Of a stretch of DNA of 64,000 nucleotides, positions 1-9,402 are shown piece by piece; the stretch's first letter is position 1; every line of letters starts with the position of its first letter. Source of the stretch: Phenylobacterium sp. (GTDB lineage: Bacteria; Pseudomonadota; Alphaproteobacteria; Caulobacterales; Caulobacteraceae); the NCBI GenBank assembly GCA_020401865.1, contig JADCAS010000004.1:186001-250000 (forward strand), in the 5' to 3' direction. Below the pieces are notes generated by a model. That model saw only the letters and a list, made by a program, of their open reading frames with translations, did no database searches and had not been told where the DNA came from. A program made the translations under genes and the position numbers.

Positions 1-53
1 CCGCGGATGTCCGGGCGATGGGGTTCCGTTACGCCTCGGTGGGGCGGGCGTAG
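1..53 (+). CDS. ugd: UDP-glucose 6-dehydrogenase, C-terminal end only (5' part outside window)
   Basis: The window opens inside a gene whose last codons read DVRAMGFRYASVGRA followed by TAG at 51-53. This resembles the conserved tail of UDP-glucose/GDP-mannose dehydrogenases (a ...GF.Y.S.GR ending). The assignment is strengthened by a longer fragment of the same ending at 1887-2072, which carries the upstream family motif VIINEWDQFRALDLERV and DLRNIYKP. Ugd oxidises UDP-glucose to UDP-glucuronate with NAD; galU at 14.6 kb makes its substrate. Only about 16 codons are visible, so whether this copy is intact cannot be judged. Its 3' end recurs twice more downstream. Confidence 0.7.
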   Translation, partial: ADVRAMGFRYASVGRA

Positions 54-239
54 GGGGCGGAAGGCCGAGGCCGCGCCGCAAAGCACTTCCGAGCCTACCG
101 TCTTCAGTGGGTCCGTTACACGTCAGTATTGGTCGTCTATCTCCCCTGTCTCCTCGAATCGTGTTCCAGGAGCGTTGACTCGTTCTCCAAATAAGCGACT
201 GCATAGACGAAATTTTCAGGCTCGATCCCGAGGTTCCGA

Positions 240-1319
240 ATGGCAAATCTAACTGCAGGCCCATTGGGTCTGGACATGTCAGGCCTCGACATCTCAATCC
301 TGCTGGATGCCGACGTCACACAGGCTTCGGCGACGACGTTTCGCCTTGTTTATCAAGGCCAACAGATCACCTTTACGGGTCTCAACTTCGCCTACAATTC
401 CCTTGGCGTACCGATTTCGGGGACAGTGACCGGCATCGAGCTCCGTAACAACGGAATACTGGTCTATCAGGCCTCGGGCTTTTCGACATCTGTCCTGGAC
501 TGGCTTGTCTGGGCGGACGCCGAAGACACCTTCAGCGCCCTCGCAGCCGTGCTGAGGGGGGCGGACAACATCCTTGGCTCGGCGGTTGCTGACACGCTCG
601 GGGGGTTCGCCGGGAACGACACCATCTACGGCCAGGGGGGCGAAGACCAGATCGAAGGACTTCAGGGAAACGACTATGTGGAGGCCGGTGAGGGTGACGA
701 TCTGGTCGGCGAAGACCCGGGCTCCGACGGAAACGACACCTACTGGGGCGGGGGCGGGGACGATACGATCCTGGAGAACGCCGGCGCCAACTTCCTGCGC
801 GGCGAGGCGGGCGACGACTTGATGTCGGGCGGCTCCGGCTTCGACGACATGCACGGCAACATGGGCAGTGACTCCCTTCGCGGAAACGATGGGAACGACT
901 GGGTCGTGGGAGGCAAGGACAACGACCTGCTCTTCGGCGACGCCGGCTTTGACATCGTCTACGGCAACATGGGCAATGACACCGTCGACGGCGGGGCCGG
1001 AAACGACTGGGTGCGCGGCGGTCAGGGCGACGACACCGTCATGGGCGGGGCCGGCGACGACTGGCTCTGGGGCGACAAGGGGAACGACACCCTCAGCGGC
1101 GGCGCGGGCGCGGACCTGTTCTACAGCCTGGCGGGCGCCGGGATCGACCGGATCACCGACTTCAACTACGCCGAAGGCGACCGGCTGAAGCTGGAGGGCA
1201 ATCCCGCCCGCACCATCACCCAGTCCGGCGCCGACGTCATCGTCGACATGGGCAATGGCGACCAGGTCATCCTGGTCGGCGTCAGCCTCTCAAGCCTCGG
1301 AAGCGGATGGATCACCTAG
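240..1319 (+). CDS. RTX (hemolysin-type calcium-binding repeat) protein 1
   Basis: A 359-residue acidic protein with no N-terminal signal peptide. Residues 1-110 form a non-repetitive domain. From about residue 118 to 300 there is a run of glycine/aspartate nonapeptides (for example GGAGNDWVRGGQGDDTVMGG) that bind calcium in the parallel beta-roll of RTX proteins. The last 55 residues (ITDFNYAEGDRLKLEG through VILVGVSLSSLGSGWIT) are the uncleaved type I secretion tail, so export through an ABC/MFP/TolC channel is expected, although no such transporter lies in the window. Residues from about 190 to the end are nearly identical to RTX protein 2 at 59.4-60.5 kb. The cargo function of the N-terminal domain is unknown. 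Confidence 0.85.
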   Translation: MANLTAGPLGLDMSGLDISILLDADVTQASATTFRLVYQGQQITFTGLNFAYNSLGVPISGTVTGIELRNNGILVYQASGFSTSVLDWLVWADAEDTFSALAAVLRGADNILGSAVADTLGGFAGNDTIYGQGGEDQIEGLQGNDYVEAGEGDDLVGEDPGSDGNDTYWGGGGDDTILENAGANFLRGEAGDDLMSGGSGFDDMHGNMGSDSLRGNDGNDWVVGGKDNDLLFGDAGFDIVYGNMGNDTVDGGAGNDWVRGGQGDDTVMGGAGDDWLWGDKGNDTLSGGAGADLFYSLAGAGIDRITDFNYAEGDRLKLEGNPARTITQSGADVIVDMGNGDQVILVGVSLSSLGSGWIT

Positions 1320-1320
1320 G
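789..1320 (+). repeat. Long inverted repeat, copy A (3' half of RTX gene 1)
   Basis: About 530 bp that recur on the opposite strand at 59388-59917. A hand comparison of 120 bases starting at the GGGCGGCTCCGG stretch found 5 mismatches, and the translated tails differ at 3 of about 163 residues. Identity stops just after the stop codon. The two arms lie about 58 kb apart in inverted orientation. Confidence 0.9.
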
Positions 1321-1371
1321 CGCAATGCCCGGGAACCCCATCATCCACATCCACAGATTAGGAATCGCAAC

Positions 1372-1767
1372 ATGAAATCTCTGTTGAGGACGGCGCTGGT
1401 CGCCGCCACCGCCGCCTCGGGACTGACCGCCTGCGCCACGGTGACCCGCGGAAGCAACGACGCCTGGGTGGTCAATTCCGAACCGCCAGGCGCGAGCGTG
1501 ACGACCACCAATGGTCACTTCTGTGCGTCGACAACCTGCGCGATCAAGATGCCGCGCAAGTCGGAGTTCTCAGCCGAGATCAAGAAGCCCGGCTTCAAGA
1601 CCGCGACCGTCTCGGTCACGCACAAGACGGCGGGCTCCGGCGCCGCCGGCGTGGCGGGCAATGTCCTCGTCGGCGGCGTGATCGGCCTGGGCGTCGACAT
1701 GGTGACCGGAGCCTCCCAGGACCTCGTGCCCAACCCGGTGACAGTGAAACTCGAGCCCGAAGAGTAG
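1372..1767 (+). CDS. Small outer-membrane-type lipoprotein
   Basis: 131 residues starting MKSLLRTALVAATAASG with a lipobox LTAC, so Cys21 would be lipidated after signal peptidase II cleavage. The mature part has a short PEGA-like beta segment (VNSEPPGASVTTTNG) with a Cys pair, a charged stretch (KKPGFKTATVSV), and a glycine-rich hydrophobic segment near residues 85-110 that may insert in or contact the membrane. The start was chosen because it gives the signal peptide; the frame is open further upstream. It follows the RTX gene by 52 bp on the same strand and could be co-transcribed. Specific function unknown; PEGA-like domains occur in envelope-bound proteins. Confidence 0.75.
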   Translation: MKSLLRTALVAATAASGLTACATVTRGSNDAWVVNSEPPGASVTTTNGHFCASTTCAIKMPRKSEFSAEIKKPGFKTATVSVTHKTAGSGAAGVAGNVLVGGVIGLGVDMVTGASQDLVPNPVTVKLEPEE

Positions 1768-1791
1768 GGATCGCCGACGCGGCCTGACCTC

Positions 1792-1885
1792 CCTCAGAAC
1801 CCCCCCGTCGCCATCGCCGCCAGGGCCATGGCCAGGCACACCCCCGCCAGCCCCGCCGGCATCGACGGCGGCAGGGGCTGGAAGA
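1792..1885 (-). pseudogene. Remnant of the 3' end of a citMHS-type transporter gene
   Basis: Bases 1792-1848 match 4093-4149, the 3' end of the intact transporter gene, at 56 of 57 positions. The minus-strand translation ends GVCLAMALAAMATGGF, against GVCLAMALATMATGGF for the intact gene. Farther in, the match fades (VFQPLPPSMPAGLA versus RFTALPAA), and by about 1890 the sequence turns into the ugd fragment on the other strand. No start or upstream coding region survives, so this is a decayed duplicate. The inner boundary is approximate. Confidence 0.75.
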
Positions 1886-1886
1886 C

Positions 1887-2072
1887 CTCGGCGACGTCGA
1901 GGGGGCCGACGTCCTGGTGATCATCAACGAATGGGACCAGTTTCGCGCCCTGGACCTGGAGCGCGTCCGCACCCTGATGCGCACCCCCGTGCTGGTCGAC
2001 CTGCGCAACATCTACAAGCCGGACGACGTGCGGGCCCTGGGGTTCAGGTATGCGTCGGTAGGGCGGGCTTAG
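1887..2072 (+). pseudogene. Truncated duplicate of the ugd 3' end (copy 2)
   Basis: Reading from about 1887, the plus strand encodes VEGADVLVIINEWDQF, then RALDLERVRTLM, VLVDLRNIYKPDDVRALGF and RYASVGRA, ending at TAG 2070-2072. This is the C-terminal UDP-binding domain of UDP-glucose dehydrogenases. No start codon or N-terminal NAD domain precedes it. It abuts the citMHS remnant at 1792-1885, and the higB promoter begins only a few bases after its stop. Confidence 0.85.
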
Positions 2073-2078
2073 GGAGCA

Positions 2079-2107
2079 TTGCGAAATCGTATCGATTTCG
2101 ATACATT
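2079..2107 (+). promoter_or_regulatory. higBA promoter with overlapping inverted-repeat operator
   Basis: TTGCGA (2079-2084) and TACATT (2102-2107) are spaced 17 bp apart. The spacer holds two interlocking perfect inverted repeats, GAAATCG-TAT-CGATTTC (2083-2099) and GTATCG-ATTT-CGATAC (2089-2104). That is the expected position for autorepression by the HigA antitoxin. The predicted transcription start coincides with the GTG start codon at 2114, implying a leaderless message. Confidence 0.6.
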
Positions 2108-2113
2108 CCGCAC

Positions 2114-2431
2114 GTGAAAGCCGTCGTCTTCCTCGGGGACAGCCTTTCGCGACTTCGGGAGTTCCCGGAGTCGGCGCGGGCCACCGCGGGCTTCCAGCTG
2201 CACCAGTTGCAGCGCGGTCTCGATCCCGACGACTGGAAGCCCATGGGTACGATTGGACCCGGCGTGAGAGAGATTCGCATCCGGGAGGCTTCGGGGGCCT
2301 TCCGGGTGATCTACGTGACAAGGCTGGAGGATCGCGTCCTCGTCCTCCACGCCTTCCAGAAGACGACCCAGAAGACGGCGCAGAAAGACATCGATCTCGC
2401 AGCTGCACGGCTGCGGGCCTGGAGACGGTAG
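2114..2431 (+). CDS. higB: HigB/RelE-type (phage Gp49-like) mRNA interferase toxin
   Basis: 105 residues beginning at GTG. Family features are the opening KAVVFLGDSLSRLREFP, the central WKPMGTIGPGVREIRIR, RVIYV, and the end HAFQKTTQKTAQKDIDLAAA, typical of Gp49-like HigB toxins that cut ribosome-bound mRNA. The upstream open frame runs back into the ugd remnant, but family homology begins here and the promoter leaves no room for an earlier start. The stop overlaps the antitoxin start, giving the toxin-first order characteristic of higBA. The module fills the space between ugd remnants 2 and 3. Confidence 0.88.
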   Translation: MKAVVFLGDSLSRLREFPESARATAGFQLHQLQRGLDPDDWKPMGTIGPGVREIRIREASGAFRVIYVTRLEDRVLVLHAFQKTTQKTAQKDIDLAAARLRAWRR

Positions 2432-2433
2432 TG

Positions 2434-2715
2434 ATGGAAGTACAGACCTTCGAGAACGTCTTCGACGCCCTTGCCGACACCCCGGCGGAGGCCGTAAACC
2501 TGAAGGCGCGCGCCGCAATCCTCTCGGCCCTGTCCCTCAGGGTCCGGTCCTGGAACCTCTCCCAGGAAGCGGCTGCCGCCCGACTGGGCGTCACTCGGCC
2601 CAGGCTCAATGATCTGCTGCGCGGCAAGCTTGGCAAGTTTTCCCTCGACGCCCTGGTGAACCTTGCGACAGCGGCGGGGCTGCGCCTGGAAATCCGGATT
2701 GACGAGGCGGCCTGA
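2434..2715 (+). CDS. higA: HigA-type antitoxin, XRE-family helix-turn-helix
   Basis: 93 residues (94 if the GTG at 2431 is used). A helix-turn-helix of the XRE/Cro type spans about residues 35-80, with LSQEAAAARLGVTRPRLND followed by LLRGKLGKFSLDALVNLA. It should neutralise HigB and repress the operon by binding the inverted repeats at 2083-2104. A GGAG at 2421-2424 serves either start codon. The coding sequence overlaps or abuts the toxin stop, so translation is coupled. Confidence 0.87.
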   Translation: MEVQTFENVFDALADTPAEAVNLKARAAILSALSLRVRSWNLSQEAAAARLGVTRPRLNDLLRGKLGKFSLDALVNLATAAGLRLEIRIDEAA

Positions 2716-2728
2716 AGGCGCTGGCCTT

Positions 2729-2770
2729 AGGGCCCTGGCCTTCCGGTACGCGTCAGTAGGGCGGGATTAG
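2729..2770 (+). pseudogene. Third copy of the ugd 3' terminus (remnant)
   Basis: The plus strand reads RALAFRYASVGRD followed by TAG (2768-2770), matching the end of ugd copies 1 (ends 53) and 2 (ends 2072). The nucleotide match to copy 2 covers about 45 bases with roughly 8 differences and continues a few bases past the stop (GGGA). It starts 14 bases after the higA stop, so the higBA module is bracketed by two ugd ends. Confidence 0.7.
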
Positions 2771-2901
2771 GGGACAGGGGGCGACGGAGGCTTCCCCATT
2801 GGACATCGCCCGGGTTTTCACTAGGGTCGAGGCCTGAGGTGCCGCAGCGACGCCCGGGACCCTCCCGGAAGCGCAGGCCGCGTCCTCTCAGGCGGACACA
2901 G

Positions 2902-3489
2902 ATGAACCGGACGCTTCGCCATTGGCCGCTGGTCACCTTCACCCTGGGCCTTGCGTTCGTCGGCAGCGTTGCCGGCGCCCAGGCCGGCCCGGCCTTCTCG
3001 AAACGCCTGGAGCTCCAGGGCTTCGCCTTCGACGTCACGTCGACGAATGAGGGGTCCATCAACCAGCTGCGGATCGTTCCGCACGGGCTCAGCCAGCAGT
3101 CCGCGCCGATCACCTCCGAGATCGAGGGAACCGTCTCAGGAGCGGAGATCGATGACCTCGACGCCAATGGCTTTCCCGAGATCTACGTCTACGTGACCTC
3201 CGCCGGCAGCGGGAGCTACGGCAGCCTGGTGGGCTACGCCGTCAACCAGGGCAAGTCCGTGACCCCGATCTATCTGCCGCCGGTCTCGGACTCCCCGGCC
3301 CTGTCCAAGGGCTATATGGGCCATGATGAATTCGCCGTGGTCGAGGGCACCCTGATCCAGAGGTTCCCGATCTATCGCGACCTCGACACCAACGCCCGCC
3401 CCTCCGGCAAGATCCGGCAGCTCCAGTACAAGCTGAAGGCCGGTGAAGCTGGCTGGGTCCTGCGGCTGGACAGGTCCACTGAGTACTGA
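2902..3489 (+). CDS. Secreted protein resembling PliI (periplasmic inhibitor of I-type lysozyme)
   Basis: 195 residues with a signal peptide (MNRTLRHWPLVTFTLGLAFV, cleavage probably after AGAQA near residue 29). The mature domain has the elements I associate with the PliI family: DLDANGFPEIYVYVTSAGSG, SYGSLVGYAV, and GYMGHDEFAVVEGTLIQRFP. Members bind and block invertebrate-type lysozymes in the periplasm. The start at 2902 was chosen because it opens a clean signal peptide; the open frame begins earlier at 2839. It is followed 45 bp later by another secreted protein. The family assignment is by recalled motif and is moderately sure. Confidence 0.6.
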   Translation: MNRTLRHWPLVTFTLGLAFVGSVAGAQAGPAFSKRLELQGFAFDVTSTNEGSINQLRIVPHGLSQQSAPITSEIEGTVSGAEIDDLDANGFPEIYVYVTSAGSGSYGSLVGYAVNQGKSVTPIYLPPVSDSPALSKGYMGHDEFAVVEGTLIQRFPIYRDLDTNARPSGKIRQLQYKLKAGEAGWVLRLDRSTEY

Positions 3490-3534
3490 GCGCCAATGGC
3501 GTCTGCTTAAGACCCTCAACCCAAGGAGAGCATC

Positions 3535-3984
3535 ATGGTGAAGATTTTCAGGATCGCGGCGGTCACCGCGGGGTTCATGCTTCTGTCTGCAGCCCCCGCC
3601 CTCGCGGGCGAGATCACCTGCGGATCGATGGGCGGACTGAACCGCTGCCCCCTGCCAGGCGCCGACCGCCTCAGCGTCAAGGTGCAGCAAGTCCTCGAGG
3701 GCACTTGCACCTTTGACAAGAGCTGGTGGGCCGACAGCGATGGGGTCGTGGTCGACAAGGGCTGCAACGCCGTCTTCAGCTATGCCTCCCGGGGCGGGTC
3801 GTCCTCATCGGACGGCACGGACAAGATGGCCAGTGTCTACTATGACAATGGCTGCAAGGCCGGGCGCGCGGACCGGAAAGCCCGCCTGAGCATGGCCCAT
3901 GTCCGGCACAGCGGGGACTACGACTCCCGGTACGAAAGCACCTACCAGGCCGGCTACGAAAAGTGCTGGGCCAGCGCGAAGTAA
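3535..3984 (+). CDS. Secreted DUF3011-like protein
   Basis: 149 residues with a typical signal peptide ending at ALAG (about residue 23). The mature part begins EITCGSMGGLNRC and has VVVDKGCNAVFSYASRGG, the Cys/Gly pattern of DUF3011 lectin-like domains; six Cys residues in the mature chain suggest disulfides in the periplasm. The tail is Tyr-rich (YDSRYESTYQAGYEK). A good AAGGAG ribosome site precedes the ATG, and a strong terminator follows at 4004. Precise function unknown. Confidence 0.7.
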   Translation: MVKIFRIAAVTAGFMLLSAAPALAGEITCGSMGGLNRCPLPGADRLSVKVQQVLEGTCTFDKSWWADSDGVVVDKGCNAVFSYASRGGSSSSDGTDKMASVYYDNGCKAGRADRKARLSMAHVRHSGDYDSRYESTYQAGYEKCWASAK

Positions 3985-4003
3985 GGCCACGCTGACAGGC
4001 CAG

Positions 4004-4070
4004 GGGCCGCCCCGCCGCCAGCTTCGGGTCTGACCCGGCCAGCTGGATCGGCGGGGCGGCCCTTTCGTTT
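4004..4070 (+). terminator. Strong rho-independent terminator
   Basis: A perfect 14-bp outer stem (4004-4017 with 4049-4062, GGGCCGCCCCGCCG) encloses smaller paired segments (CCAGCT/AGCTGG and CGGGT/ACCCG) and is followed by TTTCGTTTT. It ends the transcript of the two secreted-protein genes and separates it from the convergent citMHS gene. Confidence 0.85.
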
Positions 4071-4094
4071 TCCGGACACCCCCTCGGGGCAGCC

Positions 4095-5381
4095 TCAGAA
4101 CCCCCCCGTCGCCATCGTCGCCAGGGCCATGGCCAGGCACACCCCCGCCGCCGGCAGGGCGGTGAACCTCTGGTGGGCGCCCATCTCCACGCGGATCAGG
4201 CCCACCAGTAGCCATGTGGAGGGAACGAGGGGGCTCAGGAGGTGGAAGGGCTGGCCCATCAGGGCGGCCCGGGCCATGGCCTCGGGGGCGATCCCGTGGG
4301 CGGCGCCGGCCTCGGCCAGGACGGGCAGCATGCCGAAGTAGAAGGCGTCGTTCGACAGGAAGAAGGTCCCCGGCAGGCTGGCCGCCGCTACGGCGGGGGC
4401 CAGATGCGGGCCGAGGGCCTCGGGGATGGCCGCCACCAGCGCCGCGGACATGCCCTCGACCATCCCGGTCCCCTTCATCACGCCGGTCAGCACGCCGGCG
4501 GCGAAGATCAGCGCGACCACCGACAGGGCGGCCGGGGCATGGGCCGCGATCTTCTCGGCCTGGTCGGCCCGGCGGGGGTGGTTGAGGGTCAGGGCCAGGG
4601 CGAAGGCCGTCATCATCAGCACCGGCAGGGGCAGGGTCTTCACCCCGAAGGCCGGGGCGATGAGGCCCGCCATCAGGGCGGCGAGGATCAGGAGGTTCAG
4701 GGCGTAGCGCAGGCGCGGGGCCTGGCGGTCTTCCTCGTCCGGCGCCAGGGCCGGCCCCTCCAGCACCCCCAGCCGCCGCCGCTCGGCCAGGCCCAGGGCC
4801 GTCGCCAGGGCGAACACGGCGAAGAGGCCCGCCCCCATGGCGGGCAGCAGGGGCAGGAAGACCGCCGTCACGTCCAGGCCGAGGGCCGCCGCCGCCCGCC
4901 CCGTCGGCCCGCCCCAGGGCGACAGGTTCATCACCCCGCTCACCAGCATCAACAGACAGGCCAGGTGCAGCAGGTTCATACCCAGCCGCCGGTAGAGGGG
5001 CAGCATGGCCGCACAGGTGATGAGGTAGGTGGTCGAGCCGTCCCCGTCGAGGGAGATCACCGCCGCCAGGGCCGTCGCGCCCAGGGTGACCTTCAGCGGG
5101 TCGCCGCCGGCCCGTCGGACGATCAGGCGCACCAGGGGATCGAACAGGCCCGCGTCGGTCAGGATTCCGAAGGTCAGGATGGCGAAGAGCAGCATGACCC
5201 CGGTGGGCGCCACCTCGCGCAGGCCCTCCAGGACCATCGGGCCGAGGTCCGTTCCATGCCCGACCATCAGGCCGAAGATCAGCGGCGTCAGGACAAGGGC
5301 GGGCGCAGGCGCCAGCCGCCCGCTCATGATCAGGGCGGTGAAGACCGCCACCAGGAGAAAGCCGGCCAGGGCGGGGTCCAT
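4095..5381 (-). CDS. CitMHS-family citrate-metal:H+ symporter
   Basis: 428 residues, almost entirely transmembrane (about 11-12 hydrophobic segments). Family motifs include TFGILTDAGLFDPLVR and SLDGDGSTTYLITCAAMLP, characteristic of CitMHS transporters that import citrate complexed with Mg2+ or Ca2+ together with protons. The start MDPALAGF at 5381 was preferred over longer in-frame starts inside glmM because it leads straight into the first membrane helix. It lies 22 bp downstream of glmM on the same strand. The last 57 bp are duplicated at 1792-1848. Confidence 0.85.
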   Translation of the reverse strand: MDPALAGFLLVAVFTALIMSGRLAPAPALVLTPLIFGLMVGHGTDLGPMVLEGLREVAPTGVMLLFAILTFGILTDAGLFDPLVRLIVRRAGGDPLKVTLGATALAAVISLDGDGSTTYLITCAAMLPLYRRLGMNLLHLACLLMLVSGVMNLSPWGGPTGRAAAALGLDVTAVFLPLLPAMGAGLFAVFALATALGLAERRRLGVLEGPALAPDEEDRQAPRLRYALNLLILAALMAGLIAPAFGVKTLPLPVLMMTAFALALTLNHPRRADQAEKIAAHAPAALSVVALIFAAGVLTGVMKGTGMVEGMSAALVAAIPEALGPHLAPAVAAASLPGTFFLSNDAFYFGMLPVLAEAGAAHGIAPEAMARAALMGQPFHLLSPLVPSTWLLVGLIRVEMGAHQRFTALPAAGVCLAMALATMATGGF

Positions 5382-5403
5382 GGGCGCGCGCCTCAGGCCG
5401 CGG

Positions 5404-6756
5404 TCAGGCGGCGGCCTTGCGGACGGCCCCCACGATCTCGCGGACCACCTGGCTGACCAGGGCCTCGTCATCGCCCTCGGCCATCACCCGGATCAGGGGC
5501 TCGGTGCCCGAGGCGCGCACCAGCACCCGGCCGGCTGCGCCCAGCTTCTGCTCCGCATCGGCGATGGCCGCCTTCACCCCGTCAGCCTCCAGGGGCCGGC
5601 CGGTGGTGAAGCGCACATTCTCCAGCTTCTGGGGCGCCGGCTCGAACTGGCGGGCCAGGGCGCTCATGGGCCGGTCGCCGGCCTTCAGCACCGCCAGCAC
5701 CTGCAGGGCGGCCAGGAGGCCGTCGCCTGTCGTGGAGAAGTCCGACAGGATGATGTGCCCCGAGGCCTCGCCGCCGAGGTTGAAGCCGCCCTCGCGCATG
5801 CGGGCCATCACATAACGATCGCCCACAGCCGTCCGCTCCAGCCGAAGGTTCCGGGCGCCCAGGAACCGCTCCAGGCCGAGATTGGACATGACCGTGGCCA
5901 CCACCCCGCCGCCGGCCAGCCGGTTCCGGCGAGCCCAGCTGTCGGCGATCAGGGCCATGATCTGATCGCCGTCGACGACGCGGCCCTTCTCGTCGCAGAT
6001 CACCAGCCGGTCGGCATCGCCGTCCAGGGCGATCCCGATGTCGGCGCGGTACTCCTTGACCGCCGTGATCATGGCCTCGGGATGGGTGGAGCCGCACTCC
6101 TCGTTGATGTTCATGCCGTTGGGCGCCACGCCCACCGGGATGACCTCGGCGCCCAGCTCGTAGAGGGCGGCGGGGGCGACCTTGTAGGCCGCGCCATTGG
6201 CGCAATCGATCACGATCCGCAGGCCCGACAGGCTCAGCCGGCGGGGGAAGGTGGCCTTGGCGATCTCCACATAGCGGGCCTGGCTGTCCTCCACCCGGGC
6301 GGCGCGGCCCAGGGCTGCGGCCGGCGCCAGGTCCTCGGACAGGGACTGGCCCATCAGGGCCTCGATCTCCAGCTCCCGGGCGTCGGACAGCTTGTAGCCG
6401 TCCGGTCCGAACAGCTTGACGCCATTGTCGGTCCAGGGGTTGTGCGAGGCCGAGATCATCACGCCCAGGTCGGCGCGCAGGGAGCGGGTCATCATGGCCA
6501 CGCCGGGCGTCGGCATGGGGCCCAGCAGGCGCACGTCCATGCCCGCGCTGGTGAAGCCCGCCACCAGGGCCGGCTCGACCATGTAGCCGGACAGACGGGT
6601 GTCCTTGCCGATCACCACCATGTGGCGGCGCTCCTCGCGGGAGCGGAACAGCCGCCCCGCCGCCAGCCCGACCCGCAGGGCCACCTCGGCGGTCATCGGA
6701 TGGGTGTTGGCCTGCCCGCGGATTCCGTCGGTGCCGAAAAAGGCGCGTTTGCTCAT
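5404..6756 (-). CDS. glmM: Phosphoglucosamine mutase
   Basis: 450 residues. GlmM interconverts glucosamine-6-phosphate and glucosamine-1-phosphate on the way to UDP-GlcNAc. Visible motifs are FFGTDGIRG at residues 6-14, the phosphoserine loop ISASHNP with catalytic Ser104, the metal-binding DGDADR near residue 245, and the phosphate-binding [12 protein letters not shown] near the C-terminus. The start at 6756 ([11 protein letters not shown]) matches the family; an in-frame ATG eight codons earlier is possible. It is divergent from glmS, with about 160 bp between the two starts, so both steps of the pathway flank one shared control region. Confidence 0.97.
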   Translation of the reverse strand: MSKRAFFGTDGIRGQANTHPMTAEVALRVGLAAGRLFRSREERRHMVVIGKDTRLSGYMVEPALVAGFTSAGMDVRLLGPMPTPGVAMMTRSLRADLGVMISASHNPWTDNGVKLFGPDGYKLSDARELEIEALMGQSLSEDLAPAAALGRAARVEDSQARYVEIAKATFPRRLSLSGLRIVIDCANGAAYKVAPAALYELGAEVIPVGVAPNGMNINEECGSTHPEAMITAVKEYRADIGIALDGDADRLVICDEKGRVVDGDQIMALIADSWARRNRLAGGGVVATVMSNLGLERFLGARNLRLERTAVGDRYVMARMREGGFNLGGEASGHIILSDFSTTGDGLLAALQVLAVLKAGDRPMSALARQFEPAPQKLENVRFTTGRPLEADGVKAAIADAEQKLGAAGRVLVRASGTEPLIRVMAEGDDEALVSQVVREIVGAVRKAAA

Positions 6757-6919
6757 GGGGCCTTCCGAAGCTTTCGCCATAGTGAGGCCGGAATCCGAAA
6801 CGATTCGAAACCCGGATTTAATCGACGTCGTCGGCGCAGGTGCTAAACCCCGCCCGTCCTTCCAGTCTAGCCCCTCACCGGGCCCGGCGGGAAGGGACGC
6901 CGGAAGGAAGGATCAGGCC

Positions 6920-8737
<1,818 letters not shown>

Positions 8738-8748
8738 GCGCCGCCACG

Positions 8749-9402
8749 ATGTACCTGCCCGATCACTTCGAGGAGGTCCGGCCCGAGGTCCTGTGGGACC
8801 TTGTGGCGCGCCATCCGCTCGGCCTCATCATCACCGCCGGGCCGGAGGGGCCCATGGCCTCGCCCCTGCCCCTCCTGCGCGGGGAGGGGGAGGCGGACCG
8901 CGCCGTCCTGACCGCCCACATGGCCCGCGCCAACCCCCACGCCGCCGCCCTGACCGAGGGCCTGGACGCCCTGGTCATCTTCCAGGGCGCGCAGACCTAT
9001 GTCTCGCCCGGCTGGTATCCCTCCAAGGCCGAGACGGGCCGGGTGGTTCCGACCTGGAACTACGAGATGGTCCAGGTCCGGGGCCGGATCGGCCTGAAGC
9101 CCGGAGCCGACTGGCTGGCGGCCCAGGTCGACGCCCTCACCCGCGCCCAGGAGGACCGGCGCCCCCGGCCCTGGGCCGTCTCCGACGCCCCGCCCGCCTT
9201 CATCGCGTCCCAGCTCCGGGGCATCATCGGCCTCGAGATCGAGATCACCGAAATCCGCGGCAAGTGGAAGATGAGCCAGAACCGCCCCCTCCCCGACATG
9301 GCCGGCGTCGCCCGCGGCCTCGCCGATCCGGACGACCCGCACCACAACCCCGCCGCCGCCGCCCTCGTCGCCGAGCGCCTGGCGGCGCGGGAGGGCTCAT
9401 GA
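8749..9402 (+). CDS. PaiB-like FMN-binding negative transcriptional regulator
   Basis: 217 residues, the usual size for PaiB proteins (split-barrel flavin-binding fold). Motifs are MYLPDHFEE at the start, SPLPLL, HMARANPHA, FQGAQTYVSPGWYPSK and VPTWNYEMVQVRG, plus IEITEIRGKWKMSQNR near the end. In Bacillus, PaiB acts on sporulation and protease genes; in proteobacteria the role is unclear. It starts 11 bp after the glmS stop and is probably co-transcribed. Immediately after it the AT-richer restriction island begins. Confidence 0.88.
   Translation: MYLPDHFEEVRPEVLWDLVARHPLGLIITAGPEGPMASPLPLLRGEGEADRAVLTAHMARANPHAAALTEGLDALVIFQGAQTYVSPGWYPSKAETGRVVPTWNYEMVQVRGRIGLKPGADWLAAQVDALTRAQEDRRPRPWAVSDAPPAFIASQLRGIIGLEIEITEIRGKWKMSQNRPLPDMAGVARGLADPDDPHHNPAAAALVAERLAAREGS

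Noticed and set aside
107..135. A possible fourth ugd 3'-end copy (translation VRYTSVLV)
   Set aside because: It resembles the other endings over about 20 bases, but there is no stop codon in the right place and the match is too short to be sure.
1931..2113. Upstream extension of higB
   Set aside because: This part is the ugd fragment read in another frame; HigB homology and the promoter both place the start at 2114.
6757..6919. glmS ribozyme in the glmM-glmS interval
   Set aside because: The interval is only about 160 bases, shared by divergent genes, and lacks any recognisable ribozyme core; the element is typical of Firmicutes.
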